Below, piece after piece: positions 8,688-20,756 of a stretch of 50,654 nucleotides of DNA. Position 1 is the first letter of the stretch; each line of letters starts with the position of its first letter. A model generated the notes under the pieces. It searched no databases and was not told where the DNA came from. It saw nothing but the letters and a program-made list of their open reading frames with translations. The position numbers and the translations under genes are program-made. Source of the stretch: Whalleya microplaca (taxonomy: Eukaryota > Ascomycota > Sordariomycetes > Xylariales > Xylariaceae); the NCBI GenBank assembly GCA_022497155.1, contig MU385807.1, positions 1 through 50,654 on the forward strand. The letters are read 5' to 3'.

Positions 8688-10994
8688 CTAGGAGCTAAAA
8701 CTATATCCTGTCTCAGTCGAAAGCACCGTATCTCGGCTCGTAAACGACCTCAACCTGCTCGTCGACTCGCGCCCGCGCACACCCGTATGGCCGAGCTCAA
8801 ACCGGATCTCTAGGCTATACCCGAGGCCGTCGGAGTCCGGGTCGAGCTCGCCGTCCAGGTATCCGATGAAGTGGCGGCCCCGGACCGTCGCGGGCGTGTT
8901 CTGCAGGAAGCCCGCCATCATGGCGGACGTGGTGCCGAAGCCGACACCGCCGCCAGCGCCAGCACTGGCGGACATCTTCTCCAGCAGGAGGCGCAGCTCA
9001 AGCTGGCCCTCGAGCCGCGTGAGCCTGTCCCCGCGGACGAGCGTCGCGAGGCGGTGGCAGTTAGTTTTCGTCGGGTGTGGCTGTGACTGCGAGTGCGAGT
9101 CTAGGGGGCCGGGGACGGGGGAATGGGAGTTGACGTCGCCGCGGCGCCCGCTGACGCTGAAGCCGTCGAAGGTCATCTCGCCGCAGTGCCCGCTGAGGCC
9201 GCACCCCGCCACGACGTCGCCAATGCCACATACGAGGACGAACTTCTCTGTGTACACTATGGCATTGGGAGTCAGTATTTTCTCTTGCAGAAAATAAGCA
9301 GATTAGGTATCGGGAGCTATATGACTTATATAAGGAGTTCTTTACTTCCTCAATAGGTATAATATCACGGAAGATTGCTGCTCCTGAAACACGGCGGGAT
9401 GGGTAAAAGTGACTGAGAGTATTACTCACCATTCTGCCAAGCAGACCCCTTAACCTCAACATAGAACGCACACACGAAATCGCGCTGATCAAGAAAGAAC
9501 AGTTTCTGGAGCGGGTCCCACCACTCGCGCGGCGTGACGGCGACGATATCGAAGCCGACGTCCTTCTCCGCCATGGCGTCCTCCCGGACGCGGACGCGGA
9601 GGGACCGCTTCTGCAGCAGCGCCGAGTCCTCGGGCGTCAGGACCCTGCTGATGTAGATGCGGTCGGCGTACGGCGCGCGCCGGCTCTCGTCGAAGACGCC
9701 GCCGCCGCCGCCGAGGCGGATCGAGCACGTCAGGTCGAACAGGTCGTGCGCGTGCGAGCGCACGTACGTGTTGGCCACCTTCGTCAGGCGGAGGGCCAGG
9801 GGCCCCTGTGTCGATGCGTCCTGGTCGATGCAGTCCAGGCACATTAGGATCCCGCCGTCTGGGTTCTGGTACAGGGGCATCTGGTCGAGCCGTAGACCGC
9901 GGTTGGTGATTGCGAACTCGCCTTGGTATTGGGCCTGGCCCCTATACGCGATCTGGGTTAGTAGATACCCCTTTAAATATTTTCGGGGTTTCCAGACCAA
10001 GTGTCCGGGGCTTCCCAAAAAAGGAGACGCAACCACTTAGAAGAAGAAAAAAAAATGAAGAGAAGAAACTAGAAGAGAGAGAAAAATAATTTCAGAACAC
10101 GTACCCCTGAAACGCCGTAAAAGAACCACAATGCCTAAACTCCGCGGGCGAACTCGCCAGAATCCCCCGAAACTCCTGCGCAACCAGCGACGCGGCCGGC
10201 TTCTTCTGCACCGCCTTCCACGCGAACAGACTCAGATCGGTAGACTGCCGACAGATCTCCTCCTGCAGACGGACAAACGCCCTCTCGCCCTCGCCGTACA
10301 GCAGCGCCATGTGGATATCGAAGAGCCCCAGCAGACAGTACGCGCGGTCCTCCGGTCTCCGCGTCTCGCGCCCGGCCGCCCACGACATCCGGCACGCGAC
10401 CGAGACGCCCTGCGGGCGCGTCTCCCCGCGCAGGACGTCGGGCCGGATATGCGTGAGATCGGCCACCTCGGCCACGAGCGCGCGCTTGTCACCATACAAA
10501 CTCCACCCGGAATCATAGAACTCCAGCTCGGCGGGCGCGAGCAGCTCCTGCAGGGTCCACCCGCGCGTGAACCAGCGGCACATCTTGAAATACGTCCCCT
10601 GCAGCCTGCGGACGTCGTCGGCGCCGGCCTCGGGGTAGAAGTTGGCGACGCGCGCGGCGCTCGGCAGGTCCGACAGGTAGGCCAGGCAGACGGCGGCAAG
10701 GGAGTACCACCGGTACATGCTGTTGATGGCCTCGGACAGCTCGGCCGAACTGCTCTTGTCGATGCACACCGTGTCGACCCAGGCGTGCGCCAGCCCGCGC
10801 TCGCGCGCGATCACGGTGGTTCGCTGGATCTTGGTGAAGCCGGGGAGAGCCTTGGCCGTGCGCAGGTCGCCGAACTGCGCGAAGCTGACCTCGCTGCCGT
10901 CGGACTCCCACGTGTGCGAGAGGATCGCGTACGATTTCGGCTTAGGGCTCTCGACGTACTCGCGCTCCAGCGTCTCGGTGTTTATGAGCCACAT
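8688..10994 (-). CDS. HET-domain (heterokaryon incompatibility) protein
   Basis: Three exons on the minus strand: 10994-10105, 9941-9430 and 9256-8688, total 656 aa. Introns 10104-9942 (163 bp, GTACGT donor) and 9429-9257 (173 bp, GTGAGT donor) keep frame and are longer than most here. The N-terminus has the HET hallmarks in order: YAILSHTW (residues 22-29), GLAHAWVDTVCIDK, SEAINSMYRWY and WFTRGWTLQELLAP. After the domain come SPAEFRHCGSFTAFQG and EFAITNRGLRL, which often follow HET domains. The C-terminal half has no repeat or NB-ARC motif that I can see. HET proteins trigger non-self recognition and cell death after fusion of unlike hyphae, but most family members are untested. The gene is clearly GC-rich next to its flanks. 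Exon 2 acceptor choice is the weakest point. Confidence 0.85.
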
Positions 10995-11985
10995 GCTGCT
11001 GGTGCTGCTGGTGATGAACCCGACTTCTTCTTCTTCTGTGGACAGTCATTGATGATGGCTCTCATGTTCTTCTTGAGTAACTATACCAAGAATAATAACG
11101 TCTGGTTTTTATTTCCCGGAATATACCTAGATCCTCCCAACTAAATTCTTCGAAGTTCGCCGACTTGCTCATAAAGCAAGGTCCAGAGCACGAAATAGGC
11201 TTCGCAGGTCTCGTATCAAGGCGACCTGCGACCTATTATAATCCCGCCAATGGATTTATACCTAGATAGGATTGCGGGCCTGCATGGAGCTGCAGGTGAT
11301 CTCTGTAGATGCATGCCGGTCCGCAGTACGTATGTACATAAGCATCCGCTCCATTAGAGTTCCCTTTAGATCATACAGTATAGACAACACTGTGCACATG
11401 TCATGATGGCAGCTGTAGTCCTGGAGTTTATACCGACGTTATGAGAACTTGGAACTAGAAGTTTGGGGATGGTTTCTAGTTGTGGATTACCCTCTAACCG
11501 CCCAACGAATGGGATGCATTGACCACTGTACCAGTTATGTTTCAAGTCACCGCCTATTGCCATTGCGCTCTAGCAGTTCTAGTCCTTCAACACATCCACG
11601 CATCCAGGGACTGAGACGACGATCGTACCATACCTGGATCATATGTTCTTCAATATTTACTAAGATATACGAGTTATAAAAGGCTTTTGACATGATGACG
11701 ATTGTCTCCTTTGGTGGATATGGTTGTAAAATCTGGAGAGAGAGAGACAGCATTATACATTGCGACTGTCCTCACGACCACCAAAAGTCGAAAACAAATA
11801 TGCATATATGCTTGAATATAAATCAATTGTGACATATATATATATAACTTTTCAATAGATATCACAGCGAACTCCAGACAGGCCATAGATCTAGACTATG
11901 CTAGTATATAACTCCAGGAACGCCAGTCCGTATGCAAGTTTCGAGCGGCTGACGCTCTTATGTTCTAAACAGATAGATGAATGCA
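10995..11985. other. Intergenic between the HET gene and MET5
   Basis: No supported gene. The HET promoter should lie just above 10994 and the 3' untranslated region of MET5 just below 11986. Confidence 0.5.
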
Positions 11986-14900
11986 TCATTCCTCATCAGA
12001 TTCGTCCTCGGCAACCTAGTTCTTGTCAGCACGTGGGAGATGTAATCAGGGTAATGGATGACTTACATTGTCGTGGAAATCCCGCCCCTCTGTGGTGGCC
12101 ACAATGACACCAGATCGAATGCAGAAGTCTCCAAACCTCTCGCCCTCCTCGCGCTCCAACGCGTACCTCTTCAGTAACGGTTTCATAATAGCCAAAATCT
12201 CATCTTCCTTGATACTTGATCTGTACAGTTTGTTCAACCGCTGCCCGTGGTAGCCGCCGCCCAGGTACATGTTGTAGGCGCCGTAGGCCTTGCCGACGAA
12301 GGCAACTTCCGCCAACCAGGGTCTGGCACAGCCGTTCGGACATCCCGTCATGCGCATGACGATGGACTCCTGCTTCAGGCCGTTCTCCTCGAGGCAGCCC
12401 TCGAGCTTAGTAATGAGCTTGGGTAGGTAGCGCTCACTCTCAGCCATGGCCAAGCCGCAGGTGGGGAATGCGACACAGGCTGATGAGCTGAGACGCAGGC
12501 CAGAGAACTGGACGTTGTCGAGCTTGTACTTCTTCAGGAGATCCTTCATATGTGGGACATCTGCATCTGCGACATTGCTCAGGGTCAAGTGCTGGTTGCC
12601 TGTTAACCGGAATTCGCCCTTGTGAACCTTGGCGATTTCGCGCAGACCAGTCTTCATCTGGAACTCGGCGGTATCTTCGATACGACCATTTTCGATGAAG
12701 AAGGTGAAGTGATTCATGCCAGTCTCGTCCTTCTGCCAGCCGAAAGTGTCGACATTGCTCTTGAAGTGGAACGGACGCTCTGGTTCGAACATCTTGCCCC
12801 ATAGCGCCTCCACCTTGGAGCGGAAGACATCAACGCCCATGTCATCGATGGTGTACTTTAGTCGGGCATGCTTGCGGTTCTTACGATCGCCATGATCACG
12901 CTGTACAAGCATGATCTTTTCACACGCAATATGAACATCCTCAGTCTTGACAAAGCCCATCATACGACCAGTCTGAGGATATGTTTTCTTATTGTTATGA
13001 GTCGCACCCATACCTCCTCCAGCGAGAAGGTTGAAACCCACCAACTGATCATCATCACCCTTGATAGCAATCAAGCCAACGTCATGAGCGTAAACGTCAG
13101 TATCATTGTGCGGTGGGATGGCAATAGTGATCTTGAACTTTCGAGGAAGGTATGTCGGGCCGTAAAGAGGCTCGAAATCCTGGACAGCATCACCGGCAAC
13201 CTGCGTCTTCTTGTCGTTTTCGTCCGCAAGCCATATCTCGTGGTAGGCGGTGGTGGACGGCAGAAGGTGGTCGCTGATTTTCTGGGAACAAGCCCACACT
13301 TGCCTGTGATATTGTGATTGGGTAGGGAGAGAACTGCACATAACGTTCCTGTTGACATCGCCACAGGCCGCAATGGTAGTCATGAGTGCCCTGTTGATGG
13401 CTTGCATGGCTGGCTTGAGCTTTCCTTTGACAATACCATGGAATTGGAATGTCTGTCTGGTTGTAAGCTTCATGGTCTCGTTGCCGAGACTATTGCTGAT
13501 GTCGTCCATCTGGACCCACTGCTTTGGTGTGGAAACACCACCAGGGAGTCTGCAACGAATCATGAACGAATATGCTGGTTCCAACCCCTGAGCTTTCCGC
13601 TCGTCTCGGACATCCCGATCGTCCTGCATATATGTACCATGGAACTTTGTGAGTTGCTGGTCGGAGGCGGAAATTGCAGCGGTAGTTGGGTCATTCAGGC
13701 CCTCAACGATAGTACCACGAAGGTAGTTGGAAGCTAGCTTGATGTCTTCGTTCGTAATTGGTGGTGGCTCTTCTGGCAGTCCCTCGACGTTGGCGACGCC
13801 GAGTGCCTGCCAGATCTTAGGCTCCCACTCTGCATACCCAGTCTGGTAGCCGTCGGGGTCCTGATCATCTCCAAGGCCAACTTCGGACAACTTCTTACCT
13901 CCAAAATTTGCGAGCACCCTATCCAGATCCTTGGCGGGTTTGTTGTAGTAGACCTTATCCTCCTTGCGCGGCCAGTAGTGTTTATCACCTAGACCGAACA
14001 CGGAGTAGTTGACGGATGCCAGATCTAAGTCAGTATTGTCTTTGATAGCGTCCCATAGAGGTTTGCCATTCTGAGGGAACTCTCCCTGCCCAGCCGTCGA
14101 AGTGATGAACACAATATTTTCCTCGCTAGAAAGATCTTCAACAGGGTAGTCTTCCATTGCCATAACAGTAGTCTTCAAGCCACGAGCACGGCCTCTAGTA
14201 CCCAGACGCTTTGCTAGAGATTGGGCATTGCCATTGTCGGAAGCGAACAGGATTGTAAGCGGCGCACCAAAGAGACCCTCCAATAATTGATTGTAAGCAT
14301 CGCGGGCTTTCCGCTTCTGTTGAGCACGGACTTCTGTTCCAAAGTCTTGGGAAAGGTTCGCAGCGAAGACGGGCTCTCGTCGCATTAACTGGGTGAGTTG
14401 ATTGTCTCTGGCTAGGAACTCCTTGAGCTCTTTCTTGATACGCTCGGAGTCCAGCGCAAAGTTGGGCTCTCCCTTATTCTCGTTTTCGGGATTCCATCTA
14501 TAAAGCGGCCAGTAACCAAGATCCACGGCCTTCTTAGTTTCCTGCAAGACCGTCAAGGGAGAGTCGTGCTCGCCGAAGTATGGCAGATACGCCAGAACAA
14601 CTGACGGGCCATTGAACTGCTCGGCCTCGAGCATAGCTTGGAGGACTTGGGTATACGAACTGTAAACAGCAGTCGACGCCACATATGCATTACCGAAGTT
14701 CATGGCATATAAGCCAATGTCCTTCTTCCGTCTTGTAGCATCCGCTGCAGCTCGCTCGGAATAAGGTGTCGAGTCGACAATGAGCATATTGACGTTCTCG
14801 CCAGAGGCCAGGACATGGTGTACACCAGAATTACCAAGATCATACGCCCATGCATCAGACCCTACGAGCCACAAGGATTCTTTCCTGAAAAGACCCTTGT

Positions 14901-16739
14901 TTGACAAAAGATTTCGCGCAATGGATGACCCATCGGTCTCGAGCCGGGCAATTACGTCGTCTGCGATCTCACCGGCCTTCGCGGCATCTTCAGCACTAGC
15001 CGCCCATTTGGCAAGCCAGTTGACCGGCGCCTCGGTGATGAAAGACCCAGTGCTAGCGGCTTGCTTGACTTGCTTGACAAATCTCTGGCGGTTTTCCTTG
15101 CGAGCGAGGAGAGAACCAAACCCGAACTCAGGACTAGCAGCCACAGTAGATGATACGCCAGTGTTGTTAGAGCCGAGGGCATTGGCCACGTACACCCGCT
15201 TGCCAAAAAGCTGATCGAGTATTTTGGTATAAGCGGTCTCTAGCTTTGGCTGCTCCAGGCCATAGGATTGGGCGTCTTCCGGCCTCTCAGCCTTCCCTAC
15301 TTGCAAGTTCTGAAGCGGCTTCTCAGAAGTCAAATTCTGGAAGATCCCTCTCAGAGCCTGATGGATAGTATCGGGCGCGATATAACCGAGTTGATGGCCA
15401 ACAATTGTCTCGACACCGCCAAAGCCGCTCTTGACCGAGGTCAGCACATCGAGCAAAACGGGGCCCCACTTCGTAGTCTTTCGCGAGATCTGCTCCAGAA
15501 CAGCGATGCGCTTCACCGACTTCGGGATAACTTCGAGAAGTTTGGAACCTAGCCACGGCCTATACAGCCTAGCCGTGAGCATTCCAGCTTTGGCGTAGAT
15601 ATCGGTAGGCTTAGCTGTGTCCAGCGCTTCGGCGAACAACCCGGCGTCAGAACCAAATACGAAGATGGCCTTCTCTGCCGTTGACGGGCCAGACCACTCG
15701 AATGCGTTGTATGCACGGCCAGTCGATGCTTTGAGCTGGGCCCAAATTGAGGTTACATATTTGTAGATGTCCTCCGAGGTAAGAAGCGGCGGTGAAGACT
15801 CAATCGTCGTGGCTGAAGATACGCTTGGTGAGACACTCGAATTGCTCTGCTGGCTGGACTTTTCCGATGCTTCTGACGAGGCCGCTTTCGAGGCCGCTTT
15901 CGAGACCGCTCCAAGGATAGTCGAGTCTACTAAGCTGCTGCGGCCCTTGGTAGCTGCCTGTGGGTCTGGCTGCTGCGAGGCCACAACGGCTCTTCCGTCA
16001 TCGGCGTATATACCCGACTCGTTGACGGAGCTGGCTTGGTATCGGCGAACATCGTCTAGATTTAACAAATCGCGAACTAAAGTCGCATTCTCCGCAGCAA
16101 TCGGCTTGTCGTGCAAGGAAGAGCTTGGGTCGAAGAAGTGGATGACACCCTTTCCCGATCGGACGGCTAGAGCATGGGCGGTAGTGGCCATGTCCTGGGC
16201 TTCCTGGAGCGACTCTGACTGTAAAAAGGTCCATCCTGAATTTCGAATAGCGGTTATAGCTGAATAGTCGGGGAACCGAGCTGGGGATAGAGAGACGTGG
16301 ATGACGACCGGGTAGTTCGCAAGCTTGTAGAGGTGGGCAATGGACGGCAAGAGGATTATCGAGGTGGTAGTCACGGTAGTAAGGCGGCCGGCTCGAATAG
16401 GGGCGAATACGGAGAGGAGAGGGTCGGTGTTGTGTCGCACGGAGTGTATCTGGTGCAACTGATGTTAATTGATTTGTTCCCCCTCCCCAATCAAGTACTT
16501 GGCTGCCCACTGCCGAGAGAACATACCTCTGGCACCGCACTCTCGGTCTTTGCGACCAGGCCCGGGTCTTTTCTGGCAGCATATCTCTTGAGGTGGGATG
16601 AGAATGCCGAATCCTGGCCTTGTGACGGTTGGACGGAGACGATGACGTCGCTGGTAAGGTATGCGATTCGCGCAACTAGAATAGGGGGGGTTATATTAGT
16701 TTTTTCTTGTTTGGTAATTTGTCCGTCTTCATTCGACAT
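11986..16739 (-). CDS. MET5: Sulfite reductase [NADPH] beta subunit (hemoprotein)
   Basis: Three exons: 16739-16527, 16458-12067 and 12015-11986, total 1544 aa, close to the 1442 aa of yeast Met5/Ecm17. It reduces sulfite to sulfide with electrons from the flavoprotein alpha subunit, in the cytosol, for cysteine and methionine synthesis. Order: a long pyruvate:ferredoxin-oxidoreductase-like N-terminal region, a flavodoxin-like domain from about residue 804 (LTILFASDNGNAQSLAKRLG, then FITSTAGQGEFP), and a nitrite/sulfite reductase half with GDVNRNVMCSS. The siroheme/4Fe-4S cysteines are in SSACVAFPTCGLA (about 1400) and TGCPNGCARPW (about 1440). The start at 16739 is chosen because MSNEDGQ leads directly into the conserved VARIAYLTSDVIVSVQPS. 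Introns 16526-16459 (68 bp) and 12066-12016 (51 bp) preserve frame; the last exon encodes only VAEDESDEE. No defect is seen. Confidence 0.95.
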
Positions 16740-18180
16740 CCAAAATGTGGGAGTGTGGTTGATGTGTGGTTGATGTGTGAGTATGAGATGTGATGTTGAG
16801 TATGTGATATGAGCTATCGTATATGGCACTGGCCGTGGTGGTAGACCGGTATGTAGAAACCAGGAATCGGAACCCTGAATGGGTCGGATTACAGAAGGAT
16901 TACAGAAGGATTGGTTGCAGTATTGGATGCAGTATTGGATGCAGTAAAGGCACCGGTTATTGGTATTGGTGGTGGGGTACTACAGCACTGTATGTGCTGG
17001 AAAAGTACAGGAAAAGTACAGGAAAAGTACAGGAAAAGTACAGAGGATGGAAGTCGACTTACCTGCCTCTTCAGGCGTGCGAATCTGGATGTTTGGCGCC
17101 GCCATTTCGGACTCTGGTTTCGAGATATGGGAAGAGCCTGCCCTTCCAAAGAGGAACGACATCTTCAGGCCTAATAAAGCGGCGGGTCGGTGCTAGAAAT
17201 ATTTTTCTTTTTCCCATGAGATGGCGAAAGTGGGAATCCAGAAGTATGGCGACAGCTAGACTAACACCCAAACCCCGAACACTGACAGGCCGCCATGCTA
17301 TTAGTCTCTTCAGCACCGTAATCACGCCATCGCCTTACCCTTCTTCACCCGCCAAATCTCTACCAATCGCCGCATAGCGCTTTGTAAGAAACGCCCTGGG
17401 TGGATGTGCTGCTCCCTGCCATCTTCTAGAACCGGCAATCGGTATCCCCATATTATGGATCGAGATGCCGTTTGACTCAGTTACCGACAGCCGCTGAGCC
17501 TCTTATCATGTTGTCTTCCTGTTTTGTATATGCCATATGAACATTCAATTTTATATTGGATGTTCTCATTTGTCTATAATCATCGGCTACAATGTCGTCT
17601 AGGCTAGTTTATGATGTTATCAAAGAAAAGCAGCATGGTTTGGTACCACAATTACAAGTCCACGATGGTCACACAGCGATACCGATAGCCGCATGCCTAA
17701 ATTCCTACCTTGGCCCTTCGACCATGCACGTCATATGGAATACCACATTCCACCTAGAGTCTCAACATGAAGTGCTATAGAAAGTAAATCAAAACAAAAA
17801 GATAACCTACAAATGAATTTAATGACATATGTAAAAGTATACAGACAAAGACTGAAACTGAAACTAGGTACCTTGTCTATATTACTACAAACCAAATTTA
17901 TATAACTGAACCTCGTTCAATTTACAATCGTACAGGGGATCTCACTGTTGCAACCAACATTGGCATACATACAGTAGTAAGTTAAAGAAGCACGTCATTA
18001 GGCAATGCCGATAACTCGGAATAAAATCGGACTGGGCAGTCGTCAAGCTGAACATACCATATGAACCCACCTGTCTATCTTTGCAGACGGTGAAGATATC
18101 TCACAATAGACTATAGTAACCATCATTTTCACACAATCAGTCTCCCCAGCTCACTCCATCATCAAACAGCTTACAGCATT
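16740..18180. other. Intergenic upstream of MET5, with short tandem repeats
   Basis: Three local tandem arrays lie upstream of MET5: two 12-bp units GGATTACAGAAG at 16886-16909, a 12-bp TATTGGATGCAG repeat at about 16920-16945, and four exact 11-bp units GGAAAAGTACA at 16999-17042. A minus-strand ATG at 17162 opens a 34-codon exon-like frame (MSFLFGRAGSSHISK) with a perfect GTAAGT donor near 17062, but I could not find a continuing exon. 17400-18180 holds nothing recognisable. Confidence 0.55.
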
Positions 18181-20756
18181 TCAAGCATCCCTCCGCTTGT
18201 TGATATATACCGGCCAATCGTACGGGTTCATGGTGAAATAAGCCGCCCACTTCCACTGTTTATTGGGATTGACCAATCTGATATCATAATCGCGCCTGTG
18301 CCAACTTGCGCATTAGCAAAGACTCCAGGTAACAGCAAAATGTTCGTTTAGTGTTTCGAGAGTGATAATAAGAGAACAGGGACAAAACGTGAAAGTCAAC
18401 AAACACTATCGTGGCGATCATTTTGAGCATCTGCACCTTGGCGAGATGCTGTCCCGGACAGGAAGCCCATCCTGCTCCAAACTACTCCTTGTCAGAGTAC
18501 GATATCGTTACGTGCAAATCTAGTGATGGGGGCACGTACTGGCATGAAATACTTTTCGCGACTTGCAATATCAGGTGACAGCCACCGATCAGGGTTGTAT
18601 TCTCGAGCATCAGAGCCCCAGATTTCCTTTGATAGATGGACCACCTGTTACGGTAATGGTTAATAGTTGCTTGGCTTAACTCGAATGGCTTTCTTACTGT
18701 GGGATTGATAGACAGTGTTGTGCCCTCCGGGAAGGTCGTGTCTCCTATAGTGACACCGCCTTTAGGGGCAACTCGAGGAAGACCCACTTCAAATGGCTGT
18801 CAGTATTGAAGGAGCTATGCTAAATTGGAACCGAGACGGAACATACTTGGGACGGGAGCAAGTATTCGTAGAGCCTCCTTGATGCAGGCATCTAAATACG
18901 GAAGCTTGGAGGCATCTTCATAGGAGACAATGGATGTTTGGCAACGGCCTTCGTTGCGAGCTTCATCTATCTCCCGCCGAAGGCGAGACCATAGATTGGG
19001 TTGACGGATTAAGTGGTATATACAGGTCTGCAGTCCACATGAAACAGTGTCTGAGGATTGAAGATTAGCTATAATCTTAGATATATGGAAACTAGATGCT
19101 GGCTTACCAGATCCTGCTCCGATATTTGACACTGCTGCCGCCAGAACGTGGCGTTCATTGAAGTTGTACTTATCCAGCTTTGCTTTTTCCAATCCCCGAA
19201 ACCAGTGGGCAGCTATATCAAATCTTGCATCCTGTAGTGATAGAATAAGTCGCCCTTTCATGAAATAGTCTTAAACGAGTCCAACACATGATATAGGCCC
19301 CAAGGAACTAAAAGAAGGTGTGGTCTTCCTTAAGCAGCTTCGATAGGGGAAAAGAATCATTAAAAGGGGCAATATGAATGTCGAAGAGACTCACTGGATT
19401 ATTCTTGCGCTCATCAAGTGCAGTGGCTGATGTATTGACCATATGTCCCACGGGGAGCAATTTGGTCCATGTCATGAACGGATTGGCTAGCAGATAGGAA
19501 GCCCAGCGATAAAAGCCAAAGGTGCACAAAAATATCTGGAGCTTAACATTCGTAGCAATGGAGTTGCCCACATCACGCCCTTCATCGATAAAACCAAATG
19601 GCTTAGAAAAGGTCACATCGCCTGTAATGTCAAATGCGACATAGGTGAAGAACTTATCCAGGTCCATAGGCTCCTTAATCTTTGAATACCTATAGTGCCA
19701 CAAGTTAGTAATTGCTCTAGATTGGTATGTATTTCAATGCTACCCAAAGTCATAGAGGTAGTCTCCCATTAGGCGTTCTGTGCCCCTAATCAGACCTGTA
19801 TTCTAACCAGTGGGATACTAGCCGTATTAAATCCACATTGAGGAGCTACGAGCACGTCGACCCCTTTACTGAAAGAAAGAGTAGCATATTCAGACATCAA
19901 CATACCTGTCCATCCAACCAAGGAGCTTTCCAATGTTCTCATCAATGATGTCCTGATATTGGATAACATTGTGCAGTAAAAATCCAGCATAAGACAAATG
20001 CTTCTGTAAATACCCAGCAGTAAGTAGTTGTCCATTTGTCAAGTTTGAAGGCAAGTATGAAGGAAGGAGAATAAATAATGTTGATTTCCGTCATTGACGG
20101 AAAAGTTTTTTTCTTTTTTCTTTTTCTTTTCTTTTCTTTTCTCCAGATAGCCTCAGAGAGCTGCTTGTATACTAACCATAAACTCAACTTTCTGCTTTGG
20201 GTCTCGAATAGAGATAGCAGCAGGGAATCGCCAATCTGGAAAAACGAAGATCCCATACCAATCCCCCTATAACCAGCACATCAGTTTGAAGGTGGCTGGC
20301 ATGGATATGGTGATTTCAGTCACCTTTGACAGCGGAGCAAGATATAGTGCCTTGACGCCATTAGGATGGCTGACACTGACTTCGTTGGGTGCGATCCGAA
20401 CAAAATGGCCGTGCTTTTCATGTAGTTCAACAAGCTTCATGTTCTGATCTCCAATCATTATTTGACGAATATGCCAGAGTCTGGTAAACGAGGCAAGGAA
20501 TGGCCCAGGGATGTGACTGATAGGGAGAAAATATCGTCTTCGTCTGCAGCACCGTCATGGTTAGCATCGTGCCTATAAATCTTCGATACGCTAGAGATAT
20601 CTGAATCATCTCCTCTCAGTGTAAAAAAATAACATTGATATCCTTGGCTTCAGGATACTATAACTCAGGGGAAAGAGAAACTCACATGGAGAAAACTAGG
20701 ATCACGATGAAAGCTATTGCAACCTGTGTGCCGAGAGATGGCCAGCTCCATGCCAT
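18181..20756 (-). CDS. Cytochrome P450 monooxygenase, 12 exons
   Basis: Exons (minus): 20756-20686, 20543-20324, 20266-20177, 20003-19906, 19785-19744, 19689-19395, 19231-19108, 19050-18847, 18786-18698, 18644-18540, 18481-18405, 18295-18181. They join in frame to 509 aa, normal for a microsomal P450. An N-terminal membrane anchor (GTQVAIAFIVILVFS) precedes the Pro-rich hinge HIPGPFLASF. Motifs: I-helix GAGSDT (311-315), ExxR as EALR (372-375), PERF-like YNPDRW (427-432), and heme loop FGAGWASCPG with Cys454. The Arg usual two residues before the heme Cys is Ala here. The enzyme should bind heme at the ER and oxidise an unknown small molecule; the N-terminal and C-terminal blocks recall pisatin-demethylase-like fungal P450s. 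No tailoring genes sit beside it. The exon of 42 nt (19785-19744) and intron 19905-19786 are the least certain junctions. The gene appears intact. Confidence 0.9.

Noticed and set aside
10131..11144. Long plus-strand open frame (337 codons)
   Set aside because: It lies antisense to the HET gene in GC-rich sequence and has a His/Arg/Gln-rich product with no family motif; the opposite strand carries clear HET motifs.
16823..17377. Plus-strand open frame of 184 codons
   Set aside because: Its length comes from 11- and 12-bp tandem repeats, and it shows no homology that I can recognise.
20098..20145. Long T/C-rich tract
   Set aside because: It falls within a P450 intron and is best read as a simple pyrimidine tract, not a regulatory site.
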